Part shown: piece by piece, positions 1 through 7,127 of the stretch
Layout of the letters: the number at the start of each line of letters is the position of its first letter
Position numbering within the stretch: position 1 is the stretch's first letter
Source: Bacteroidota bacterium
GTDB taxonomy: Bacteria > Bacteroidota > Bacteroidia > Chitinophagales > UBA2359
Direction: 5' to 3'
NCBI GenBank assembly: GCA_020629895.1
Contig: JAHDCM010000085.1
Coordinates: 1 to 10,456 of the forward strand
DNA: 10,456 nucleotides
The notes under the pieces: generated by a model
What the model was told of the DNA's origin: nothing
Databases searched by the model: none
What the model saw: only the letters and a program-made list of their open reading frames with translations
Position numbers and translations under genes: made by a program

Positions 1-5
1 AAAGC

Positions 6-956
6 ATGAAAGATTATATTGCTGTTTTAGATTTAGGAACCAATACATTTCATCTGCTTATTATAGAACCGCAAGCAGATGGAGGCTTTAAAGAGATTTA
101 TAGAGAACGGCGGTTTGTGAAGATTGGTTTAAAAGGAGTTGGCTATATGGGGAAAGAGGTCTATGATCGTGCTTTGAATACCCTAATTCATTTTGGTGAG
201 ATTTTGAAGCAGTATAAATTAAGTTCGGTATGGGCAATTGCTACGGAAGGATTGCGGAAGGCTTCTAATAGTGATGTTTTTATACAGGCAGTGAAAGAAC
301 AGGCAGGCATTGATATTCAGTGTATTTCTGGTGATACTGAAGCCTTATTAATTTATTATGGAGTGAGAGAATCTGTAAAAATGAACGAGGAAAAGATGAT
401 GATTATGGATATTGGGGGAGGGAGTGTTGAGTTTATCATTGCTGCTGTTAATGATATTTTTTGGAAGCAGAGTTTTCCGATTGGATCGGCTGTTTTAAGA
501 CGGGAATTTCATCAACAAGACCCTATACAGCATGAGGAAGTACAAGCATTGGAGACGTATTTATATGCACAACTTCAACCATTGTTGCAAGAGGTACAAA
601 AGTACAAGATTAGTACTTTAATTGGTGCTTCTGGAGCGTTTGATACATTGGCGAGTATTGTGAGTGTAAGTAAAGATAAAGACTTGGAAAAGGGATATTC
701 GTCTTATGAGATTGATCTTGCTACATTTACGAGTTTTAAAGGAGATTTTTTAAAGTTTGATTTAGAGAAAAGGAAAACAATACAGGGAATGGAGCCTAAA
801 CGGGCAGATATGATTGTTGTATCTTACCTGTTAATTGATTTTATATTGACAACATTGAATATTCAAAAATTGGTGCAAACGAATTATGCGATTAAAGAAG
901 GGATTATTTGGAGTGTGATGAATGATAAATTGGCTTGGGTTTCTGAAGGAGTGTAG
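6..956 (+). CDS. Ppx/GppA-family exopolyphosphatase / pppGpp phosphohydrolase (single-domain form)
   Basis: The 316-residue protein has the actin-like ATPase fold signatures of the Ppx/GppA family. The phosphate-1 motif DLGTNTFHLLI is at residues 9-19, ATEGLRKASN at 79-88, and ISGDTEA at 107-113, where E112 sits at the usual catalytic Glu position. The phosphate-2 motif DIGGGSVEFI is at 135-144, a glycine motif GASGAFDTLA at 207-216, and PKRADMI at 264-270. The family hydrolyses terminal phosphates of inorganic polyphosphate and/or converts pppGpp to ppGpp in the cytoplasm; sequence alone does not tell which. The length fits the short form without the C-terminal HD-like domain of E. coli Ppx (about 500 residues). 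The ATG lies 5 bases from the window edge, so its upstream signals, and any earlier start, cannot be seen. The gene converges on the next one with a 26-bp gap and no clear terminator hairpin between them. Confidence 0.9.
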   Translation: MKDYIAVLDLGTNTFHLLIIEPQADGGFKEIYRERRFVKIGLKGVGYMGKEVYDRALNTLIHFGEILKQYKLSSVWAIATEGLRKASNSDVFIQAVKEQAGIDIQCISGDTEALLIYYGVRESVKMNEEKMMIMDIGGGSVEFIIAAVNDIFWKQSFPIGSAVLRREFHQQDPIQHEEVQALETYLYAQLQPLLQEVQKYKISTLIGASGAFDTLASIVSVSKDKDLEKGYSSYEIDLATFTSFKGDFLKFDLEKRKTIQGMEPKRADMIVVSYLLIDFILTTLNIQKLVQTNYAIKEGIIWSVMNDKLAWVSEGV

Positions 957-982
957 GGGGGATTTTATTTTTTAACTGTTAC

Positions 983-1345
983 TTACCATTTTTCTACATC
1001 ATCATCGTTATTGATCTCTTTTTGAGCCAATTGCTCGCGATACCATGCGCGAGATTGTGCTTTTTGTATTTCGCGTTCAATGATGAGATCGGCAAGAGCA
1101 AGGGCTGGAGGGTCTTTGGTCATATTACAAAGAGCTACCTGCGCTTTTTCTTCTGCAATATCCAGTCTATAAAGTATTTGAAGTAATCCCTCTAGGTTTT
1201 CGGTAAGCATAATGGCAAGGCTATTGGCTAACCATATACGCAATTGTTCAATGGCATCCTCTCCATCTAGTGGAATATTGGCGGGACTAAGTTCTAAATC
1301 GTGGTGAATAAGTTGATAGGCTTCTTGGAGGATGTTTTGTTCCAT
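983..1345 (-). CDS. small conserved-type protein of unknown function
   Basis: The frame encodes a 120-residue, probably cytoplasmic protein without a signal peptide or membrane segment. It is predicted to be mostly helical. The central part (about residues 51-70, with LLQILYRLDIAEEKAQ) and the stretch ALADLIIEREIQKAQSR (83-99) resemble, from memory, a small uncharacterised protein common in Bacteroidota with an 'ILYRhDh.E.K ... LIIERQ.QK' pattern. The C-terminus is acidic (NNDDDVEKW). Coding character is good, and the frame ends 26 bp from the convergent phosphatase gene. No Shine-Dalgarno or TAnnTTTG promoter is visible directly upstream, so it may be read from the aspS side through the structured 262-bp gap. 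A function cannot be assigned. Confidence 0.75.
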   Translation of the reverse strand: MEQNILQEAYQLIHHDLELSPANIPLDGEDAIEQLRIWLANSLAIMLTENLEGLLQILYRLDIAEEKAQVALCNMTKDPPALALADLIIEREIQKAQSRAWYREQLAQKEINNDDDVEKW

Positions 1346-1415
1346 AGGAGATTTTAAGGAAATCAGCCGTTGAGATATAAAATTTTATGTCTTTACGCGT
1401 GAGGGATAGTAGCGG

Positions 1416-1482
1416 TAGCTTGACGAAGTAGAAAGCTAGTGAGGCTTTTGCTGGCAGGGCTGACGAAGGAAGACACTGCCAG
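1416..1482. repeat. pair of stem-loops sharing the loop octamer TGACGAAG
   Basis: Hairpin 1 has arms TAGCTT (1416-1421) and AAGCTA (1433-1438) around an 11-nt loop. Hairpin 2 has arms CTGGCAG (1451-1457) and CTGCCAG (1476-1482) around an 18-nt loop. The octamer TGACGAAG occurs at 1421-1428 and 1461-1468, exactly 40 bp apart and at or near the start of both loops, each time followed by purine-rich sequence. The stems differ in sequence while the loop is conserved, which is the pattern expected of a repeated structural unit. Confidence 0.6.
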
Positions 1483-1533
1483 TAATATAGCCGAACAGCT
1501 TTTTTACGAGGCAACTACAAGCGGATAGCCCGA

Positions 1534-1593
1534 CCTTTTTTCGCCTCGTGCCTGTCGATGTGTGTACACAGCGATGGGCGAGGCGAAAAAAGG
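1534..1593. repeat. 60-nt inverted repeat with perfect 15-bp arms
   Basis: The arms CCTTTTTTCGCCTCG (1534-1548) and CGAGGCGAAAAAAGG (1579-1593) are perfectly complementary. The 30-nt interior can pair further: TGTGTACACA at 1561-1570 is a perfect palindrome, and TCG (1555-1557) can pair with CGA (1572-1574). The hairpin begins 14 nt past the aspS stop codon, so it would form in the 3'-UTR of the aspS mRNA. It is not a canonical intrinsic terminator: on both strands the T6 run lies at the 5' side of the GC-rich stem and no T run follows the stem. Protection of mRNA 3' ends or a repeat-element terminus are alternatives. Confidence 0.75.
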
Positions 1594-1607
1594 ACACGCC
1601 CAATTAA

Positions 1608-3359
1608 TTAATCAGCTAATTCGGCATTGGGAAGAATATGTAATTCAGCGTATTGTTCATCATCAATTAGGGATGGTGCGTCGATCATCATGTCACGTCC
1701 ACTATTGTTTTTGGGGAATGCGATGAAATCGCGAATACTTTCAGCACCTCCCATGATGGCACAAAGGCGGTCGAAGCCAAAAGCGATACCTCCATGTGGT
1801 GGCGCACCATATTCGAAGGCACCCATTAGGAAGCCAAATTTCTCTTCAGATTCTTCTTCACTCATACCAAGTAGTTCGAATACTTTTTCTTGTAGGCCAC
1901 GTTCATGAATTCTAATAGAGCCACCTGCAATTTCGTTTCCATTTAACACAAAGTCATAAGCATCTGCTTTTATATCGCCCCAGTTTTCGATACTTTCGAA
2001 TCCTTTTTGTGGGCGGGTAAATGGGTGGTGACAAGGATTCCAACGACCAGCTTCTTCATCTCTTTCGAGTAGTGGGAAGTTGAGTACCCAGAGAGCTTTA
2101 AACTCATCCGCTTTGCGTAAGCCCAATCGTTCACCCATTTCGAGGCGCAATTCGCCCATTTGCTTACGTGCTTTTTCTTTATTTCCTGATACGATTAATA
2201 ATAAATCGCCTGGTTTAGCCCCCATTTTATCTGCCCAAGCTTTCAGCTCTTCTTGTCCAAAGAATTTATCAACAGAAGATTTAAAGGTACCATCCTCATT
2301 ACACTTGACATATACTAATCCCTTTGCCCCAATTTGTGGACGTTTCATCCAATCGGTAAGTCCATCTAATTGTTTGCGAGTATAATTTCCACAACCTTTC
2401 GCACAAATTCCGACTACTAATTCGGCAGCGTCAAATACTTTAAAACCTTTGTTTTGAGCGACATCGTTGAGTTCTACGAAGGTCATTTCGAAGCGGGTGT
2501 CGGGCTTATCTTTTCCATATAAGCGCATTGCATCGTCAAAGTCCATCCGTTGAATCTCACCTAAGTCAACCCCTTTAATAGCTTGGAAGACATGACGTAG
2601 TAGCCCTTCAAACATTTGTAGAATGTCCTCTTGCTCGACGTAAGACATTTCACAGTCAATTTGAGTGAATTCTGGTTGACGATCAGCGCGAAGGTCTTCG
2701 TCACGGAAGCAGCGTACAATTTGGAAATATTTGTCAAATCCTGAAACCATCAATAATTGTTTGAAGGTTTGAGGAGATTGTGGCAGGGCATAAAATTCAC
2801 CAGGATTCATTCGAGAAGGAACGACAAAATCGCGCGCCCCTTCGGGCGTACTTTTAATGAGAAATGGTGTTTCTATTTCGAGAAAATTATTATCACAAAG
2901 GTATCTTCTAGCTTCTTGGGCTACGCGGTGACGTAAGATAATGTTGTTTTGTACATTATTACGACGAAGATCCAAATAACGATATTTCATACGAAGATCG
3001 TCTCCTCCATCGGTTTCTTCCTCTACTAAGAAGGGAGGTACTTTGGAAGCATTTAGAATCGTTAGTTCGTTGACCATAATCTCGATGTCTCCAGTAGGAA
3101 GATTAGGGTTTTTGTTGGTACGTTCACTAACCGTTCCTTTGGCTTGAATAACAAATTCTCGTCCGAGTTTATTTGCTTTTTCACACAAATCAGCATCGGT
3201 ACTCATGTTAAATACAAGTTGTGTAATTCCGTAGCGATCTCGCACATCAACGAAAGTCATTCCGCCAAATTCGCGAGTACGTTGTACCCAACCACTAAGG
3301 GTAACATTGATGCCTGCATTGTCTAGTCGCAGTTCACCACAAGTGTGTGTTCTAAACAT
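1608..3359 (-). CDS. aspS: aspartate--tRNA ligase (AspRS, class II)
   Basis: The enzyme charges tRNA with aspartate using ATP, in the cytoplasm. The 583-residue length matches bacterial AspRS (about 590). An N-terminal OB-fold anticodon-binding domain spans about 1-110 (GWVQRTREFGGMTFVDVRD at 23-41). Motif 1 is around 145-185, including EIETPFLIKSTPEGARDF at 161-178. The aspartate-binding QSPQTFKQLL is at 194-203, and motif 2 (FRDEDLRADRQPEFTQID) is at 218-235. A bacterial GAD insertion domain covers about 285-420, HHPFT is at 444-448, and motif 3 (GGIAFGFDRL) is at 523-532. All catalytic signatures are intact. The ATG agrees with the usual family N-terminus. The gene lies 65 bp beyond rodA and has its own promoter candidate there. 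Whether it is discriminating or also makes Asp-tRNA(Asn) cannot be decided here. Confidence 0.98.
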   Translation of the reverse strand: MFRTHTCGELRLDNAGINVTLSGWVQRTREFGGMTFVDVRDRYGITQLVFNMSTDADLCEKANKLGREFVIQAKGTVSERTNKNPNLPTGDIEIMVNELTILNASKVPPFLVEEETDGGDDLRMKYRYLDLRRNNVQNNIILRHRVAQEARRYLCDNNFLEIETPFLIKSTPEGARDFVVPSRMNPGEFYALPQSPQTFKQLLMVSGFDKYFQIVRCFRDEDLRADRQPEFTQIDCEMSYVEQEDILQMFEGLLRHVFQAIKGVDLGEIQRMDFDDAMRLYGKDKPDTRFEMTFVELNDVAQNKGFKVFDAAELVVGICAKGCGNYTRKQLDGLTDWMKRPQIGAKGLVYVKCNEDGTFKSSVDKFFGQEELKAWADKMGAKPGDLLLIVSGNKEKARKQMGELRLEMGERLGLRKADEFKALWVLNFPLLERDEEAGRWNPCHHPFTRPQKGFESIENWGDIKADAYDFVLNGNEIAGGSIRIHERGLQEKVFELLGMSEEESEEKFGFLMGAFEYGAPPHGGIAFGFDRLCAIMGGAESIRDFIAFPKNNSGRDMMIDAPSLIDDEQYAELHILPNAELAD

Positions 3360-3408
3360 GATAATTGTTTTTTGAATATGTTTGTGTGAAAGTTAAAAAA
3401 TGAATATG

Positions 3409-3440
3409 CAAAGGTAATTCTTTTTTAACGAAGGTACAAT
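3409..3440 (-). promoter_or_regulatory. candidate Bacteroidota-type promoter for aspS
   Basis: On the minus strand TACCTTTG (3409-3416) is a perfect match to the TAnnTTTG -7 box. ATTG (3437-3440), close to the TTTG -33 box, lies 20 bp upstream, the expected spacing. Transcription would start near 3404 and give a leader of about 45 nt. The -33 box lies inside the last codons of rodA, so aspS can be transcribed independently of the mrdA-rodA pair. Confidence 0.6.
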
Positions 3441-4813
3441 AAGCGTTCCGAGTCTAATTTGATAAGTATAAATAGTAAAATGGTGAAAGCAAGGAGGGAA
3501 GAGCCTCCATAACTAATAAAAGGCAGCGGAATTCCAATAACAGGAACTAATCCGATAGTCATGCCCATATTGATGAAAAAGTGAAAGAAGATGATAGAGA
3601 CGACGCCATAACCATAAATGCGACTAAAATCTGATTTTTGTCTTTCGGCAAGGGCAATGATTCGTAGCATTAGAATAATAAATAGACCAATGAGGGTGCA
3701 GCTACCTGCAAATCCAAATTCTTCACCAACGGTGCAAAAGATAAAGTCGGTACTTTGTTCAGGAACAAAGTCTCCTTTATTTTGAGTTCCTTGTAAGAAT
3801 CCTTTTCCCCAAATTCCACCAGAGCCAATTGCTATTTTAGACTGGTTTAGATTATAACCAACTCCTTTGTTATCCTCTATGGTACCTAAAACAACTCCAA
3901 TACGGTTTCGGTGATGTTCCTTTAAGACATTATTAAAAATATAATCGACTCCTTTGACATAGATGGAACAAAAGAGGGTGAGAGTAAGCAATCCAACGAT
4001 ATAACTTTTGGAAATAACAGCAGCAAATAAAAATAAAATGGCAGCAATTCCTAATACTATTAAGAAGGTAAGTGGTTCAAGATAGATACTTCCTAGAAAA
4101 ATACCAATAATTGGTATTAGGTAGGTCAGCATACTACGGAAATTAAGTCCTTGACTCATGATAATAGTCATAAGTAAGATGAACCCAAGAATTCCAATAA
4201 TATAGGGAAAATCAAATAACAAACTGCTAATAAATAGTACAATTGCTAGTACGCCGATGAGTAAGAAACCACCTGATAAGCCTTCTCGGTATAGTACAAG
4301 AATCAAGGAAACGAATACAATGGCTGACCCTGCATCTCCTTGTCGTAGTATCAGGAGGGTGGGGACTCCAATAAGTGCAGCGGCGATTAGTTGGTGTTTA
4401 TAGTTATTGAGATCTGTTTTTTTGTTACTAAGAAAGCTGGCTAGGGCTAGACAAGTAGAAAATTTGGCAAATTCGGAGGATTGTAAGTTGAAAAAGCCCA
4501 ATTTTATCCAAGATTTGGAGCCTGCAATTTCGGCTCCAAAGAACAGGGTGGCGACTAGTAATAAAAGGACGGCTCCATATATTAGGTAGGAGAAAGCGGT
4601 AAAAAAACGCGTATCAAAAACTTGGATGATAAGGGCAACAAACATACAGATGCCCACCCATACAAATTGTCTTCCATAATTTCTTGTAGTATCCCAAATT
4701 TTGGGATATAAGTCATTATAATCGGCAGCATAAACAGCTAAAAATCCTATTGCTACCAATAACAGGTAGATAAAAATGGTTAGCCAATCGGGGTCTACTT
4801 TTTTAGTACTCAT
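3425..4813 (-). CDS. rodA: RodA, SEDS-family peptidoglycan glycosyltransferase
   Basis: RodA polymerises lipid II into glycan strands at the inner membrane, together with the class B transpeptidase PBP2, during cell elongation. SEDS signatures are present: GSKSWIKLG at 98-106, QSSEFAKF at 111-118, LRQGDAGSAIVF at 156-167, QSKIAIGSGGIWGKGFLQGT at 324-343, PEQSTDFIF at 351-359 (D356 aligns with the catalytic Asp) and GLVPVIGIPLPFISYGGSS at 421-439. The protein has 462 residues against about 370 in E. coli. The extra length lies between the GDAGS motif and HHRNRI (301-305) and is filled by several hydrophobic segments (about 182-285), giving roughly 13-14 membrane segments instead of 10. The start codon lies 23 bp after the mrdA stop, so the two are almost certainly cotranscribed. 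Confidence 0.95.
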   Translation of the reverse strand: MSTKKVDPDWLTIFIYLLLVAIGFLAVYAADYNDLYPKIWDTTRNYGRQFVWVGICMFVALIIQVFDTRFFTAFSYLIYGAVLLLLVATLFFGAEIAGSKSWIKLGFFNLQSSEFAKFSTCLALASFLSNKKTDLNNYKHQLIAAALIGVPTLLILRQGDAGSAIVFVSLILVLYREGLSGGFLLIGVLAIVLFISSLLFDFPYIIGILGFILLMTIIMSQGLNFRSMLTYLIPIIGIFLGSIYLEPLTFLIVLGIAAILFLFAAVISKSYIVGLLTLTLFCSIYVKGVDYIFNNVLKEHHRNRIGVVLGTIEDNKGVGYNLNQSKIAIGSGGIWGKGFLQGTQNKGDFVPEQSTDFIFCTVGEEFGFAGSCTLIGLFIILMLRIIALAERQKSDFSRIYGYGVVSIIFFHFFINMGMTIGLVPVIGIPLPFISYGGSSLLAFTILLFILIKLDSERLLYLR

Positions 4814-4836
4814 TCTGCTTCAAAATATATCAATAG

Positions 4837-6690
4837 TTATTTGATTAGGTTTGCTTCTAGTATTTTTGTTTCTAAGGCTTCACGTTTTTCAGTTATTTCA
4901 CCTTTTAGGTATTTTTCAATCATCAAACTGGCAATTGGAGCGGCATATCGTGAGCCAAAACCTGCATTTTCCACCATTACTCCAATTGCAATTTTAGGTT
5001 TTTCTTTGGGAGCAAAAGCAATAAACAGCGAGTGATCTTCTCCATGTGGGTTTTCGGCAGTTCCTGTCTTTCCACATACAGCTAGGTCTTCAATTTTGGC
5101 GATACGTGCGGTTCCTCCAATGACTACGCTTTCCATGCCATCCACCACTACATCAAAATATTTTTTGGCGACATTAACTTGATGAGGTGTCCGATAAATA
5201 CTAGAGGTATCCCACTTATTAGGTCGAACAATGTGTGGATAATAGTACGTCCCTTTATTGGCAATGATGGAGGTCATGTGAGATAACTGAAGTGGTGTCA
5301 CCCCTAGCTCTCCTTGTCCAATACCTAGTGAAATAATCCAATTTGACTTCCACTTTGGGTCATTCTCAGATTTGGGTATTTCTTTTCGGTAAGTAACAGT
5401 ATCATAGTAGGCAGAAGTAGGCACCATCCCTTTAGACGTATTCGGAAGGTCTACGGGTAATTTTACCCCTAGTCCAAAATCAGCAAGATGTTCATGCCAC
5501 TTTGTAAGCCCCTCTCTACGTCCTCCATGATATTTATCGTTTTCTAAAACTAAGTAAAAGGCACGACAAAAGTAAGCATTACAGGAGTGTTTAATCGCTT
5601 CTTTTACATTATAGGCCGCAGCGTGTCCATGGCAACCCACTACTTGAGAAGCACTTAAACGATAACCTCCTCCACAACCATAGCCGAAGCTAGGCCCAAA
5701 AGCCCCTTCTTCGAGTCCAACTAAAGCCATTAGCGGTTTAAAGGTAGAACCAGGAGGATATAAACCAGACATTAAGGCACGATTAAAAAGTGGCTTTAGG
5801 GTATCCTTTTTTAATTTCGCCATTTCGACTCCCAGTTTTTTACCAGTAAGTCGGTTGGGATCATAGTAAGGCGCACTAACCAAAGTTAGAATCTCTCCAC
5901 TTGCAGGCTCAATTGCCACTACTGCCCCTTTTTTGTTTTTCATTAGTTCTTCGGCATAACTTTGCAAGTTAATATCAATGGTTAATTGAATGTCTTTTCC
6001 CGCCACTGCCTCCTTGTCTTCTTCGCCATCGAGGTAGCTGCCAATTTCTCGGTTATGCACATCTACAATAATTTTCTTCAACCCTTTTTCACCACGAAGC
6101 ACTTTTTCATAAGTCCGTTCAATTCCACTAATTCCAATATAATCACCCATCTCATAATATTCGGAAGCATCAATTTGTTGTTGGTTTACTTCGCCAATAT
6201 AACCTAATAGGTGGGAGGCATTAGCATAAGGATAACTTCTTACCGCACGAACTTGCGTATAGAATCCTGGAAATTGATACAAGTATTCTTGGAATTTGGA
6301 AAATACATTGCCAGGGATTTGCTTAAATAATGTTTGTGGTCGTAATGGATTGTAACCTTTCGACTTGCGAACTTTTTTGAGACTATTAACAAAATCCGTT
6401 TTGGTAATATCAAGCAGTTTGCACAATTTATTGGTATCTAATTCTTGTACTTGTTTAGGGATAAAGATAATATCATAAACGGCTTCATTATTGACGACTT
6501 TATGTCCATTCCGATCAATAACTTGTCCACGAGAAGGGTAGACAGTTACATCTCTAATGACGTTGTTAGCAGCCATTGCGGCATAAGATTCGTCGGTTAC
6601 TTGCATCACAAAAAGTTGTATCAAGATAACACCTGATAACAAAATAATGATTGCTTGTATGATAAACCGCCGTAAGTTAATGGTTTCCAT
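4837..6690 (-). CDS. mrdA: penicillin-binding protein 2 (PBP2), elongasome transpeptidase
   Basis: This class B penicillin-binding protein cross-links lateral-wall peptidoglycan in the periplasm and partners RodA. A single N-terminal anchor covers residues about 9-30. The pedestal/dimerisation domain has SRGQVIDRNG at 53-62. The transpeptidase domain has all three active-site motifs: STFK at 315-318 (nucleophile S315), SCN at 369-371 and KTGT at 541-544, plus GIGQGELGVTPLQL at 456-469. The 617-residue length is usual for PBP2. Four cysteines (C339, C353, C370, C375) and H354/H356 cluster around the active site. The gene is first of the mrdA-rodA pair. No clear TAnnTTTG promoter was found in the gap upstream, and mreD, the common upstream neighbour, is not there. 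Confidence 0.96.
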   Translation of the reverse strand: METINLRRFIIQAIIILLSGVILIQLFVMQVTDESYAAMAANNVIRDVTVYPSRGQVIDRNGHKVVNNEAVYDIIFIPKQVQELDTNKLCKLLDITKTDFVNSLKKVRKSKGYNPLRPQTLFKQIPGNVFSKFQEYLYQFPGFYTQVRAVRSYPYANASHLLGYIGEVNQQQIDASEYYEMGDYIGISGIERTYEKVLRGEKGLKKIIVDVHNREIGSYLDGEEDKEAVAGKDIQLTIDINLQSYAEELMKNKKGAVVAIEPASGEILTLVSAPYYDPNRLTGKKLGVEMAKLKKDTLKPLFNRALMSGLYPPGSTFKPLMALVGLEEGAFGPSFGYGCGGGYRLSASQVVGCHGHAAAYNVKEAIKHSCNAYFCRAFYLVLENDKYHGGRREGLTKWHEHLADFGLGVKLPVDLPNTSKGMVPTSAYYDTVTYRKEIPKSENDPKWKSNWIISLGIGQGELGVTPLQLSHMTSIIANKGTYYYPHIVRPNKWDTSSIYRTPHQVNVAKKYFDVVVDGMESVVIGGTARIAKIEDLAVCGKTGTAENPHGEDHSLFIAFAPKEKPKIAIGVMVENAGFGSRYAAPIASLMIEKYLKGEITEKREALETKILEANLIK

Positions 6691-6845
6691 GTTGAGGAGA
6701 TATACGTAAAAAGAAGAAGGGAAGGTAATCTTTATTTGTATTGATACATTCGCTTATTATATTACCCTTGTAAAAGACAAAAAGTTTGGTAGAAATACAA
6801 GAATAATGAGGAAAAAAGGTCGTCTTTATAATAGATTAATTATTT

Positions 6846-7058
6846 GTGGTACTTGCTGCGGCATTAGTTTTGCTAGTAAGTATAGGGGTATCTGTCTCGT
6901 TACCAATGGCTTGTACAATTTTTGCCACTTCTTTATCGTTGATGATATTAGCGTTTATTTGGCATTTCTCCCACCAATCTAATCACTATTTCTCCCAGAT
7001 TAATGAGCAGTTATATTGCTTGAATATTTTAGATACAACAAATTTTAACAGTAATTGA
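6846..7058 (+). CDS. doubtful small hydrophobic protein, GTG start
   Basis: The 70-codon frame begins with GTG, three codons after an in-frame TAA at 6837-6839. Residues about 2-42 are strongly hydrophobic and could form two membrane segments (VLAAALVLLVSIGVSVSLP, then FATSLSLMILAFIW), followed by a polar tail ending in NFNSN. Codon choice resembles that of the neighbours. There is no ribosome-binding site or strong promoter. A basic stretch that would suit such a protein (MRKKGRLYNRLI, from ATG 6806) lies just upstream in another frame, so this could be a frameshifted remnant. It matches no family I recognise and may be chance coding in AT-rich DNA. Confidence 0.3.
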   Translation: MVLAAALVLLVSIGVSVSLPMACTIFATSLSLMILAFIWHFSHQSNHYFSQINEQLYCLNILDTTNFNSN

Positions 7059-7127
7059 CTTCATTTAAAATAATTTAAGCATAGTTGGTTTTGTTATTGT
7101 AAATATTTGTTTATATTTTGCTAATTG

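Larger units (their letters stand above)
1397..1599. other. structured intergenic element, candidate dispersed repeat or ncRNA
   Basis: This element fills most of the 262-bp gap between aspS and the 120-codon gene and looks richer in G+C than its flanks. Its ends are complementary: GCGTG at 1397-1401 and CACGC at 1595-1599. Inside, in order, are a stem-loop at 1416-1438, a stem-loop at 1451-1482 and a 60-nt hairpin at 1534-1593. A near-direct repeat, AGCGGTAGC at 1411-1419 and AGCGGATAGC at 1520-1529, brackets the two small stem-loops, as if about 100 bp had been inserted into a shorter unit. No convincing protein is encoded. The architecture suggests a dispersed Bacteroidota intergenic repeat or a structured 3'-UTR/ncRNA. 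That copies exist elsewhere in the genome is inference. Confidence 0.55.

Noticed and set aside
957..982. G run followed by T run between convergent genes, as a possible terminator
   Set aside because: There is no complementary arm to form a stem, so it cannot be supported as an intrinsic terminator.
1287..1514. 75-codon minus-strand frame running from the structured element into the small gene
   Set aside because: It overlaps the 983-1345 gene in another frame, its N-terminal part is translated hairpin sequence, and it has no start signals. It is probably spurious and would recur wherever the element recurs.
6691..6845. Promoter for mrdA on the minus strand
   Set aside because: Only one-mismatch -7 boxes such as TATTCTTG (6798-6805) were found, and without a correctly spaced -33 box. 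A promoter must exist, but it could not be placed.
6806..6982. 58-codon plus-strand frame from ATG 6806
   Set aside because: Apart from the basic start it has no coherent hydrophobic or domain pattern, and it overlaps the more protein-like GTG frame. It is kept only as part of the frameshift idea.
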